Assembly (NCBI GenBank): GCA_948567375.1
Contig: OX419761.1
Location: 46,006,501-46,070,500, forward strand
DNA length: 64,000 nt
Reading direction: 5' to 3'
DNA from: Lunularia cruciata
Taxonomy: Eukaryota > Streptophyta > Marchantiopsida > Lunulariales > Lunulariaceae
Shown piece by piece: positions 25,689 to 38,300 of this stretch (position 1 is its first letter; each line of letters starts with the position of its first letter). The notes below the pieces were generated by a model that was given only the letters and a program-made list of their open reading frames with translations, did not search any database and was not told the DNA's origin. The position numbers and the translations under genes are program-made.

Positions 25689-28600
25689 GAATTTTTGTAG
25701 TTAGGCTGAGCATTCTTGTGCAATAATTGTCTATAGTCCCCCGTCAACTGCCCCCCCTCCCCCCTCCGCCGAGCCTTCCCTCAGTAAGGTGTTAGTTGAT
25801 TTGATTGTGATCACCCTCTAGCCTACATTCATCACTTCCTGGTCTACAAGGCTGGGGAGTTGCCTTCTTGAAGAAGTCGTCATGTAAAGGGAGTTCGAGC
25901 TGGCATTTGTAGGTGTTCTTGCCTTCATTTCACTTACATGGCAAGTGAAATAAATGCGTCATCCTCTCTTGCTATTCTAGGCTCCTTGAGTTGTTCTTTG
26001 GCAAAAGCTGTTCAAAATTTGTCAAGGGCAATTACTTGAGCGAAGTAGTTGCTTTGTCAGTTGAAGCTTTGGCATATAGATCTGCAACAAAAGCGAAGGG
26101 GCTTTTGTTTGTATTATGATTTCGTCTCTTGAAACCTTAAATTCTCAAGTTCTTTGTAACGCTCTGTAGTTCATATATGAGAGAATCTATGATGAAACCA
26201 CCAAGTCAAAGCATTGTCCCTTATTTGAAGCCCTGTCATGTGGTTGTCTGGTTACCTCTGAAAATCACTGGATGCTTTTTGTTCCCCTTATTGCACTTGC
26301 TTTTTCGACATACCTCAACCGTTTTTCCTAGTGAAGGTAGTTTTTCCTAGTGATTCATCTTACATATTAATATGTTACTCGCACAAGTCCCTCGAGTTAT
26401 CCCTGACCTGTCACAACCGGCGGTCGAAGCTGTGTGTTTCTCCTGGCACTAGGGGGCAGATGAACCTCTCACCGTCTCCAAGTTCTGTGTTCTGTTGAGC
26501 GGCTAACCACAGGGAGAAACTCCAAATCGTACTTTATCGACGATATCCACTTACAAGTGTACTCTCGAGATTTCCCGGGATGCCAAAAGCTGTCACTTGA
26601 TAAAAGTTACTTCCAAACTCATTGTGATAAGGTTCCTTAAACCAACTGGGGAACTGCTCTTCAAAGTTTGGGGTCTAATACCCTTCAATTGGCTCAGAGA
26701 TCTCAGTAAGTTTGTTGCGACTCTAGTAAAGAGAGTGTACACTACTCATGCACAGCCGTCAGACAGTAACCCACGTACACTGTAGCTCTGCATAGCTGCG
26801 AAGGACGCATATCTAGTCTTGTCTCGGAACCTTTTAAGCATCTTCAAAGCATGTAGACCACGCCGATGTCCAGTCATGATCACAAGTAGTGCCCCAGTCT
26901 GGCCTTTAGCGCAGATGGGGAGGGCCCATGCCTAGTCTGCAAGTATCAAGAGGCGGAGGTTTTGGCTCGGCATGGCGCGAGCTACTGGAATTAAAAATCA
27001 GCATATTTGAGGTATGGTAAATAGGGTGACGCAGTAGGGTCGCATCAGAAAACTCCGCTGAAGAGCTCCAATGACTGAAGTGCAGAGCATTTTAGACATG
27101 TTCCTGATATGCTTAGAAGTCCGGTCATTTCACCATCAGTCTGCTTATTACAGGAGTGCTGCCTCGCTGCAATATCTTTTCACGTCATTCAGGACATCCT
27201 TCTCTATCCCCCCCTCAAAAAACCAATCTCGTGATGCACCAGCGGTATGTTAAGCTCCTGCTCTTATGAATTGGGGATGTGACAGAAGTTCCGTAGCGCG
27301 TGTGAAATGTCCTGGCAGGTCCAGTACATGAAGCTCGCCTGGTGAGATGCGCCTGATATTTATGAGCACAGATTTCTGGTGACAGCAGTCCCTCAGCTGG
27401 CATCTGTTCTGATTAGCTGAAGGAATTCTCCGACCTTCTGAATCACTACTGTACTTCACCATCTTGGACCCACTGCTAGCTAGCTCCCCCTTCGTTCTCC
27501 GTCCTCGAGAAGCTCACACTGACCATGACGATTCACTTGAAGAAGTAAAATATGATGCCTGTGTTCCAGTTGAAGAGTGACGCTTGATGCAGGAACTCAT
27601 CATCATCCCAGACAATTATGTCACTACAGTACTCTAGGTAGGAGTACGATGGCTACGAAAGAGAAATTTAACCTCGGAGCAAAGTAGTTCTGCACTGCGG
27701 TTGAATGTTGGAGCGGTACGTATGTTTGACGTGAGTCAACAATTCCTGCCCTGAGGTCAGGTGAAGGTCAGGTTACCGACAATAGGTGACCGGTATAAGA
27801 CTCGGTCATGCCTGTCTCTCCCTCTAAAGCCCTCTCTCTGCGCAGTTCAGGAAGTGCACGCACATTTGCATCACGATGTTTTCTGTCAGATGCACCCCCT
27901 TGTAAGGACATACGTATTCGTAGCTCACATTGACTCTACCTAAATCATTCCTTCACGAAGACTTCCCCACTTTCCCTCTAAAGACCCTGGGACGGGAGGA
28001 CCTTTGATGGGGTCTTCCATTCAAAGGTCCTCCCACCGTTTGCTATCTTGTGTGCCTCGCGTTACTTACCCACTCAGAGCATTCCAATCCAATATTAAGC
28101 AGGATTCTCTGATACTCACCTGTATACATTACAAAAAGCCTCTTTAAATCATATATGTGATGTACAGTATTCTGGCATATATATAAAAGGAGGGACACAC
28201 GAATTATTCTTGACTTGCACGAATTTCCTCTGTTCATCAGACAGCATCTCTTGGATACATATGAAATAAAGCATCACCATTGATCTATGCAAAGGAATAT
28301 ATTCCTGTCTAATAATATGATTGCACAATACTTCAACACTGGTAGCTCTGATCGAGAAATTCGTAGTGCACTTATACATCATCATTAAAGTACGAAGGAA
28401 AAGACAGGATGTCTAGTACACTGGAGAATCTACTGGAGATACTATCTGTCACCACAGTGAACTAAATTGGAGTTTTTTTGGTATATCTTTATACAAATGA
28501 TGTGGTACCTCTGCCCTAGTGGTTTGTCGTGGGGCTGAGACATAGACTCTCTTCTCAAAGGGGAGTAGATCTATTTCTGTAGACGCGGAATGAATGTATA

Positions 28601-31600
28601 TATTTATTCATTTATTGATTATAGAAAGTATCATTAGTTTCGTTAAGATCTATGCGGTTGATGTCGTTTCTGGAGTGCATATCTTCATATCGATATGATA
28701 TTAAGTCATTTACTAAGACTATAAAGCCAGACAACTCTACGAGATAGTTTTGTGTATATCGATTCACTTTGTATGTTTGCGTTTGTTTCCCTTTTTCTAT
28801 TGACCAAAGCATTAAATAGAGGATTAACTTCCGTCAAGTATAACAAAATTTGGATATTAGCAATTTCACAAGTAGATCGCTTGTCGCAACTTCAAGATAT
28901 TTCATGCACTAAGTTCTTCAGAAAGTAAAAAACTTCCTCCGTTTTCAAGGCCTATATATACTGCATATGGGAAAACCCAACTGTGTTGAAACAGAATGCA
29001 CCATGAAGAATGAGAGAAATTTCTTTAATCGTTTCGAGTGTTGGGTACATGCATTCCCCTCACATTAAGTGTGGTTTGTGGGGGTGGGTGCTGTTCGCAG
29101 GGGAATGGACTCATGAGGATCCTTCAGTTTGGGAGGGACATGCCATGGCAAAGCAAATCAAATCCAGGTACAGGAATGGGCAATCCAAGGCGGCCGTTTG
29201 GTGTGCTGCAGTTTGAAGGAAGGGAGGAAGGTAGCTCACAATTCCTAATATGAACGGGTTGTGATAGTTATTCTATCATAAAGGTTCGAAACCAGAGCTA
29301 GTCTTCAAGGGGAGATTGACTCGTCACTTTAGGTCAGCGTCATCAACAAGAAGTGGAACATTGTTGATTCACTGAGCAGGCAATAAGAGTTCTCGCAGGA
29401 GAAACTAGAGAGAACAAGACTTGGTGCTTTTCTCAAAGACTTTTGGAAACCTAAGTGTCTGAGACACGATTCGATCTCGAAATAAGGTTTCGTGGACTCG
29501 CATAAAGTTTTCTCCTACATGGAAAGGAAGAAATACTGATCATCTCGGTCAGGTGATTATTTCATCTAAAGTATATATATACGTATATGTGTCTCTCAAG
29601 GCTCCAGATAGTTTAGGGAGAATAATACCGCAACACCATGCTGTTTGTTGTCTCTTAACAAATTGTGCTCCTTCAAATAGCGTCTCTGACAAACAAACTA
29701 AAAGTTTTGGTAGAAGCATTTACTTTATTATTATGCGCTTATCTTTTTCTATGCATGAATCAGTGAACAACAATTCTGTTGTTGTGTGATTGTGATTACC
29801 TTTTCGCTTTTCTGTCAAGAACAATAGGAGCCTGCAAGAAACCTTTTCGTTCCTCCCCCCTTTCCCGAGGGAAAGGGAAAGGCTAGAACCTAAACGGCAC
29901 AATAAGCAAAGGGCAGGCATGTCCATCCCCCCCGCCCCTTTTGGATATCACCAGGAAAGCTTCATGTGCTTTACCTTCCAGTTACTGACCCGATTGGGTG
30001 CAGCTTTTGAATGGCTCTTTTCGCTGGGTGGTTATGAGTATTTTGGTTTCCGCATCCTGTTCTTCTGCTCCCGTTTTCAGTCTCTAGCAAGAGAAACGAG
30101 CACAGAAGTTACAGCATATTGTAATGGAGAGAGATGAGTAGCGACATGTAGTAAGCAGACTGCGAGAGAAGAGAGGATCATTGTATTCCTTGTACTGCAA
30201 TCACTAAGATTGTTCCACGCAGAAGCATATGATTGTGGGATATACAGTGCCCTCAAGCAAGGATAAGTTCAACTCCACGAGTAGAATACTGATATCCGCA
30301 CAATATCAATGAACAGGATACATATGTACTCATGGCAAAAATTCACTCAAAGCTTGTGAGCTTTGAATTATTGTGCAACGAATGATTTGTTTCCACGGAA
30401 ATGGTATGATCACCCTGCACACTCACAGCGAAAACAGTGGATTGTTAACAAAGCCGGTATCTAAAATCTCCAAGGCAATGCACGGTGACAACCGACGATG
30501 ATTCTACCCTATCCCGACGACCCGACTAGAGGATGATATACTCTTTGTTTATAGGTGAAAGAGAGTGCCTCATTTTGTCTCACACTTGAAATCCTTAAGA
30601 TATAAGGTACTTTTCTGCTTCATGTTCTCGCATTCATGCCGAGCGACTGGCAAAGAAAGAACTGCATCCATCCGAAATCAATAAACAGCAAAAGCTGCTC
30701 GGTACTCCAAGAAATATGCGGCTATAAGTATCTATCTCACCAGTAGCTCTATGTGCCATGGATAGACACACTGATGGAATGGCACGGAAGCCTAGTGACA
30801 AACTTCTAACAAATAAGTCTCTCGGTGTTACTGCTAAAGAGAGCAAATTGGTGCGTCAGGAGACAGAGAACTCTTGCATGGAGAATTCAAACTAGCAGTG
30901 AACGGGGCCACATAATCGACACCTAGCAAAGCTGACTTGCTTATTACGTCGGCAGTACGGTCTGGAAGCGGGGGCTTGCCCATCGTGTCGTATTTACAAC
31001 TTCACTCCGAGTCTAGTAAGATCAGCTACCTTACCGCCTGCACAAAGTACAAGCCAATAATGGGCGGGTAGTGCTTTAACAGATTGAGGTTTCATTTCAG
31101 TCTGCTGAACCTGCGAGTGAGCAAATCCACCTTTCCCAGTGCAGTTAAAAGTCCGTTGCATGCGGAATGTTCATCATACTTTCTACCACACTGGAGTTCA
31201 ATGTATCTTGCCTTTCGCCTCACGGCTAGAAGAGTTGAATATAGGCTTACGGTGAGGGCATCTTATCTCAATTACAACAGCCTGAGATCTGTCTCGTAGG
31301 TTATTAAGCAAGGTCGGCATACTCCATTCCTGTTTGGATCTATCGCTTGTGTTCCGTCCTTACGACAATAATAAGTAGTTTCACCGTGGTCCCTTGTCCA
31401 TGCAGTTTCTGTTTGCCTCTCTGCTCTTGCGTAAGTAGACCGACAAATAGATCAAGACCAGGAAGATTGACATGTGCATATCTACTTTGACTCACGGGGA
31501 TTGTAACGCAGTCATCATCATGCACCTCGACTAAAATCCTGTACGCTTGTATTAATTCATTTTTGTAGCCAGGAACCGTAACGACGAGACTGAGCAACGG

Positions 31601-32323
31601 TGCAGTATCTCATGTAGGTCTATAATGCGATAGATTTAGGGGCACCTGCGAGAAACGTTCCGCACTCGATAGTGGTAGGATCCAACAATGATTAGAGAGA
31701 AGTGAAACGGAAATTTTCACATCGACCTGCCGAGTGTACTGAGAAGGTGAGTACTCTGACATCAAGTCATCACAAGATGCGACATAGTGAAAACGTTTCA
31801 CATCCAACAAATCATGGACAAAGACTTGCGCTGCAGGTTTGGAGAAGAAAGCCCAAGGTCATTTTATTGGAATGACCCGTAGGGATTGTCGACAACGTAC
31901 TAGATGTCCATCTGACCTTCATACATACAGTAAATACAAGGATCTCCTAGTATGTTAAATAAACTAACTAAACGCTCCACTAAACCTTGAGTGGCGAGAG
32001 CTGCAACTCAAGCCTGCCTCATTCAATGATCTCATTGAATCTAGAAGCAGCCTATAGAGTGGTTACTCTTTAGCAGAGATTTCTATACAAGGTTGTGAAG
32101 TTCCCAATGAGATTACAGATATACTCATACTTCTCCCCCTTCATTCCTACAACGATGAAGGCCTTCTACGGGTTGTTAGTGATGATGAACCGATATCTCA
32201 CAGCAGAGACAACTTCCAACATCCCTTAAGCTGTCGGGATGGCCAAAAGACTATAATTAGTCCCATGAAACTAGTTTCCATGAGGCTGAGGAGGTCCAAC
32301 AGAGCTGGGAGTGACGTATAGCT
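25687..32323. other. intergenic region, no gene seen
   Basis: No recognisable gene. It holds a strong hairpin at 27,994-28,034 and a minus-strand frame at 31,340-31,866 broken by one stop. The right end should include the 3' UTR of the poly-proline gene. Other frames are short and featureless. Confidence 0.5.
27994..28034. repeat. hairpin with 17-18 nt arms
   Basis: GGGAGGACCTTTGATGG (27,994-28,010) pairs with CCATTCAAAGGTCCTCCC (28,017-28,034) with one bulged T and a 6-nt loop. The 14-bp outer part is perfect. The loop-side GGGTCTT (28,010-28,016) can alternatively pair with AAGACCC at 27,981-27,987. Confidence 0.9.
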
Positions 32324-35300
32324 TTAGGTCCACACGTCTGGAGGATATGACTCAATCTCGCATGCGATCTCCGCTATAAGCTTCTCGGAAGGATCATCGT
32401 GACCACCAGCAAAATTGTATACCCGGTAAGCCAGTTGGAATGCCTTCCATAGCATCTGAGAGCACTGCCTTTGTCGATTGGCATCATAGGTCGCCGGAGT
32501 ACACCGACCTCTTTCTCGACTGATGGCTTTGCTCCTCTTGTTTTCCTGCACGTATGAGAAGAATAGTACACTTTAATTCTTGACGTACAACATAATCTAA
32601 TGAGGCGTTTTTTACCTCAGATACTTCACTAGTTTTAACAACATAACAATTAAAATCAGAACAAGGCTGCAGGATATTCGTTATTCACGTACGAGAATGC
32701 CTAACAAAATACCTATGATGTATTAGTCTGCAACAGTCACAGAAGAACCATCGACAAGCCATTTGCTCCATGGGACCCTTTGCAACACCAGACAACCAAG
32801 TGCTAAACTGAAGATAAAGACTCACCTCTAGGGCAAGATTCAAACATCGTGAGGAGACCCCAACCATGGCCTCCTTAATTCGGACTAAGATGGCAAAATC
32901 AAATTTGATTTTATGGCTCGCAAAACGCTTGAAGTCTTCATCCTTGGTGCTTTCCACCACTTCCAATTCTTTCTTCATCTACAACATTTGGAAAAGAAAG
33001 CTTGGCATCATTAAGACAATTATGGAGATATTTCAAATTAAGTGGTACTATGAGCATGTTTGTATGGATCTGGGCGGATAAACTTCCAAGCTTGCCCCTA
33101 CAAACAATTACTTATCAATGCAAATCAAAAGTCCAGATTTACCTTGTCGAAGTAGCGATTGACTTTATCAAGATGTTCTGAGGCAGGAGAGTGCACCTCC
33201 CACCTCTCCAGTTCCTGTGCCATGGTAAGGAGTCTCGAATAAAGCGCTGCTGCCAGTCGCATGGTCTCCAATTTATTACTTGGAAAGTCTTTGAATCTAG
33301 ATAACACCTGGACAGCCAAATGATGAACGAACCATGAATTGACTATGACTCAAGTTAAGTGTCATATTCTAGGACTCTCCTTTGCTTGATATCACAAATT
33401 ACTTTGCATTTTCCTTCAGAATTTCCTGCACTTGGTCAGGATATATAAGAGATGTCTTTATATCCACCAGAGTCTATGGAAAATCATCCTGGTAAGAGGT
33501 TCGTTTGACACTGGCAGTATTGGCTACGTGGCGGGTCGAGTTGACTGGAACTGATAATATGAATGTGACTCAGGATTGTACGAGGTCTTACCTACCTATG
33601 GGCTTAAGTTGATGCAAGGGATATTTGAGCAACGGGAGCGGAAGTCGTTTGAAGAACGGGGGATCTAGAACCCATGTGGAGGGAACCGAGAACGTGCTTA
33701 TGAAACGAAAGCATGAACGTATGCAAACTGAATTGCAATCAATATAAGCAAGGAAATACAATACGAGAGACCAACGGATGTGATAGAAAACAGGAACGGA
33801 TAGTGAAACACTTTTGGCACCTGGAACTAGCGTACATCATGCAAGAGAAACATGACAACCTTGTGGAACAGCAACAGAGGAAGCATCTGAAAATAAAAGC
33901 AGAGAAGAATCACAGAGCGAGTAGGAAGATCCATTCGGAAGCAAAAGGCAACCATAGACCAAGTAGGAAAACCATAGCTTTTGTGGAGGAAGCCTGGGGT
34001 GGAGCGAAGTGGATGGTATCTTGGCTGAGTTGGAGCGAAGCGTGACAGTACTCGATAGAGTATATCGGAGCATGTTCTATGAGCGCATGAGTTTTAAGCA
34101 CTCAACAATAGAAGGTGGCAGACAGACTGTCATAGTAAGTCAGTACGAAAGCACTAAAGACTTCAATAATGCCCACCGCAGTGCCGAAGTAACTGGGAGA
34201 ATGCCGGTACTCCTCGTACCGAGTTTGTGTTCCAAAGCTCACAAGTGCCAAGGCCCGAGCGATGGAAGGGATATTTGAGCAAACGGGAAAAGAAGCCGAA
34301 GAACGGGAGTCCCAGAACCCATTTAGTAGGGAACCGCATAATAAAATGCGCGCATAAACGCATGCAAATTGAATTCAAGCTAATCTAAGCAAGGAAATAC
34401 ATAACGAATGACAAACGGAAGTGATAGAAAACCGGAACGGAAATTGAAACATTTCTGCACCTGGAACTAATACATTATGTAAGAGAAATAGACAACCTTC
34501 TGACAAAGCAACAGAGAAAACATCTGAAATTGAGAGTAGAGAAGAATCGTAGAGCGAGTGGGAAGATCCATTCGGAACCATTCGGAAACCATAGAGCGAG
34601 TAGGAAACCATAGCTTTAGTGGACGATGCGTGGAGTGGAGAGTAGCGAGAGGAGGGGCGATGCAAGGGATATATGAGAAACGGGAAGGAGCAGAAGCCGT
34701 TCGAAGAATGCGGGGGTCCAGAACCCACTAAGTATGAAATCGAGAACGTGCATATGAAGTGCATATTAGGTGCAAGCATGAAGGTGTGTAAACCGAAATG
34801 AATTGCAACTAAGAAAATCTAACGTTATGAAGATAGGCAGACGTGAAACATAATTCATACATTTCGTAAGTAGCACCCACAGAACTTGTACATCATGTAA
34901 TAACAACACAAAACACGAGATTAAGCATCTGAATTTGAAAGCCGGGCAGGACCATCAAACAGAGAAACAGGTGCAAAGGATATTGTCCAGTGTGTGTATT
35001 ACAAACACAAGGTCCAAAACATCTTGGCCAGCTAGTAATGCAATTTACATCTATACCTCTCAAGTGCTGTTAGACTGCGCATTACAGTACCCGTGTGCCA
35101 AGGAAAATGAGTCTAACCTGTGTCTCATCCGTGAGATTCTCGAGAAGGGTTTCAAGTTTTCGATGAAAGGACATGAGATACTCCATATCTGCGGTCTCGA
35201 ACGTCTCCACTGCTGTTTTAGCTTCCTCAATGGGCTTGGCATATTGTTGAACATCGTCCTCTATCTTCTGAAAGTAAGTTGATCTGAAGGATTGTACGTA

Positions 35301-38300
35301 GAAGACATCGCTGTCAGAAACTATGGGGGACACAACTCCTGTGTGCGAGAGCATTGCAGATATACCAACAAGCCACCACCAATATTCCTGTGTTCAAGCT
35401 GTGATTCTACTTAAACATAGGAAACGTGGGTTTCACAAACTAGAAGCGGCACCACCCCGACTACTTAGATAAAATTTCCCAGAGGGAGTATAGAAACAGT
35501 TTCTCACTTCTTAGTGATTTCAGCCAAAGCTTCGGCCATCCCTTCCCGACTGCCACTTGAGCTAAGCCTTCGGTTGGTGGATCCAGGTCCGCCATTTGAG
35601 GACTGAACATGTGCTGCGCCTTCTATCACAGTCTTCAAACTCCTGTACAGCTTGCTGATCTTTATTGAACGTTTGAGCTTACTCTGTTTCCTTAGGAGAG
35701 CAATGCCTGCCCCTGCAGATGGTAAGGGAGGAGGGGGTGGGGGCGGGGGTGGAGGTCCAGACTTCCGAGGAAGAGTATTTACAACTGCACCGTTCGAGTT
35801 CGTTATGGTCCTCAGCGGCGTTGCCGCTACAGATTGACTAGGAGGAGCCTTGGACAAAGTATTCAGAGGACCAACCGATTCTCCTGGTTTCAACTGCCCT
35901 ACACCCAAGTTCTCCCTCTCGGCCTGAGTTACTGACCCGCTCCCAGGAGGCAGATTTGCTCTGGAGAAATCAGCAATTGAAGTGGGTGCTGATGGCTGCA
36001 CCTGAGATCTAGCTGATGGACTGGGTGGACAACGACGAGGAGTACTGGCCTCCTTGTTAAGAGCATTCTGACTTCCTTGATTGCTTACAGGTGAGTGAGA
36101 GGATATTTTATCTGGAGTTCTATTAGAAGGAAACGGTCCTGTGGAAACTTTTGCTCTGTTCACAGGATTTTGGGCTTCTTGGCTGTTTCCTCCTGTTCTA
36201 AGAGGCATATTTTCTGGCAACAATGTCGATGGAAGCACGGAAGTGGTACCTTGTAGAGCAGAATTATGAGCAGACCGTCCTCTCGCTACTAAATTGAAAA
36301 CTTCGTTTTCTGGCTTAAGGGCAGAGGGAGACCGTCTTGGGGTAGTAGTGACTTCTCTCGGAATATGATTCTGAGTAGAGTGACTGGGTTCTGCTGGGAA
36401 ACTGAACTCATTCCCGAGGCGATGTGGAGGAGTAAACCTTCTGCTGAGAACACTCTGCGCAGACTGATTGGATGTAGAGGGCATATCCGGACTAGACTCA
36501 CGGGACTGCCGGGAAACGGAAGGAGACTTTCCTGATGGGGTAGACGGCTTTGATGTTGTTAACCAGGGAGTATTGAGTACCGGTTTGCTTGTACTATGGC
36601 GTGGCGATCCTTGAGCTTGAGATGGAGACTCCTGAGGATTTTCAATAGAAGTCTTGAGGTGTTGGTTCAACGCGTCGAGCTTGGAGATGATATTTTGACC
36701 TGAATCAAGTTGAATATTGAGTCAATAATCGAAGTCCATGATTTCATCTGAACAGTGCGGTAGCAACAAGAAGTCCGTGAAAAGCAATACCCGCAACACT
36801 GATCAGTTGGTACGAAAGTGGAACTTACTCAATTGTTCTAGATTGAGATTATCATCTGAACCGGTGTAATCGGACTTGGTGATTTTGTTTTTGCTGGTCA
36901 GTGACTTGCAGGTCGGATTATGACTGGGAGTAGAACGCGTTATCGGGTCCTCTGGCTTCAACCGCTGAGCTAATGTCCTTTTCCGAGCGTTTCTCTTCTC
37001 CTCCATATCTGATAACAGCTATATTAAAATAGAGGATATAATCTAACCTTACAGACCATTGGTGCTGATCAGACGATTTGCATAAAATGTACGATATGAG
37101 ATGTTTGTGAATGTTTGGAGCTCCATTTTACAGAGAGAAAAAATGACAAAATATGATACTAACTTTGTAGATGAAGTTGAGCAGCTCGTTCCATTTGATC
37201 GTTCAGACAGTCACCAACTTCATCATCCTGATTCAAGAGGAGAAAGGTTAAGACCAGCACATAATTAGACAAACTGTTCTCGCTATATTCAGGGTCCTAC
37301 ATTCGCATAGAAGGTTTAACTGGCACAAAATCTGATGGTCCTGTTCCGTTGCGTATGTGATAATCATCGGACCAATGTCAGCCACCTGGAACTTCTTTAG
37401 AGTACTTGGTGCTACGGGTCAGTGTATTCCAAAATCCGGTTGATGGTTCAGAGAGTTTAGGCCTAGGAGGTAACATACTCTTAAGGCTCCACCTATTCTA
37501 CTGCACAAGCCGGTTCTCTTGGAATAAGGGGTCTGTTTAAACACAAGAGATAAGAGTTAGGCATTTTGAGTGACGTATTACTGAAGGCCACTACAATTCC
37601 GCAAAGAATTTTCTGCATAAACGAGCTCTGTGGACATAAGGGCTCTCTTCGGACATAGGAGATACTCAATCGATTCATACATTCATTATTAAGTGTTCGT
37701 CATAGAGGTGAGTAGAGTATAAAGGATTACTAACGACCCAACAACCACTTCAGCTTCGCAGAGGCTCCGTGCGTTAGTAATGGAAGAGAGATGTTTAGTG
37801 GCATTGCAACACTGTCGCATTCCTAGTAAAGTTACGGACTATAAGCGTGTTGTACTTTTTTGAAGGAAGTCCCTGGAAACTACTCCATCAACTGAATCGG
37901 TGGATTTTCCCTCAGTTCAGAAATATTATTAAGTCACTAGCTGCATACCTTCATGGCAAATGATTCCACCCATGTATTTTCTATAGCACGAAGAGCCTGA
38001 TAGAATCTTTGTAACCTCTGCACATAAAGAAGAACAAAACAACGTGCTGTAAGCTTTTATTTGTCATGGACGACGATACCATGTGCACAAATTCTGTATG
38101 AGAAATTTGAAGATAGTAAGGCAAGCCCGCATACCCCCGCTCGTTAGCTGGGATCTCACGGAACCAGACCCCAAGCTAAGGAGCTCACCTTCTGGGAGCA
38201 CAAGCAAATGCATCCTAAAAGTGATAAATCACGACAAGAGAGCTAACTAGAGGAATAATATGAGAGATGTAGAAGCGTTTAAGGAATGATTGAAGTTTGT

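Noticed and set aside
25346-25747. Frames running through the N block
   Set aside because: They consist of unknown residues plus AG-repeat translations.
35652-35837. Plus-strand frame with a Gly run
   Set aside because: It is the complement of the poly-proline tract of the minus-strand gene.
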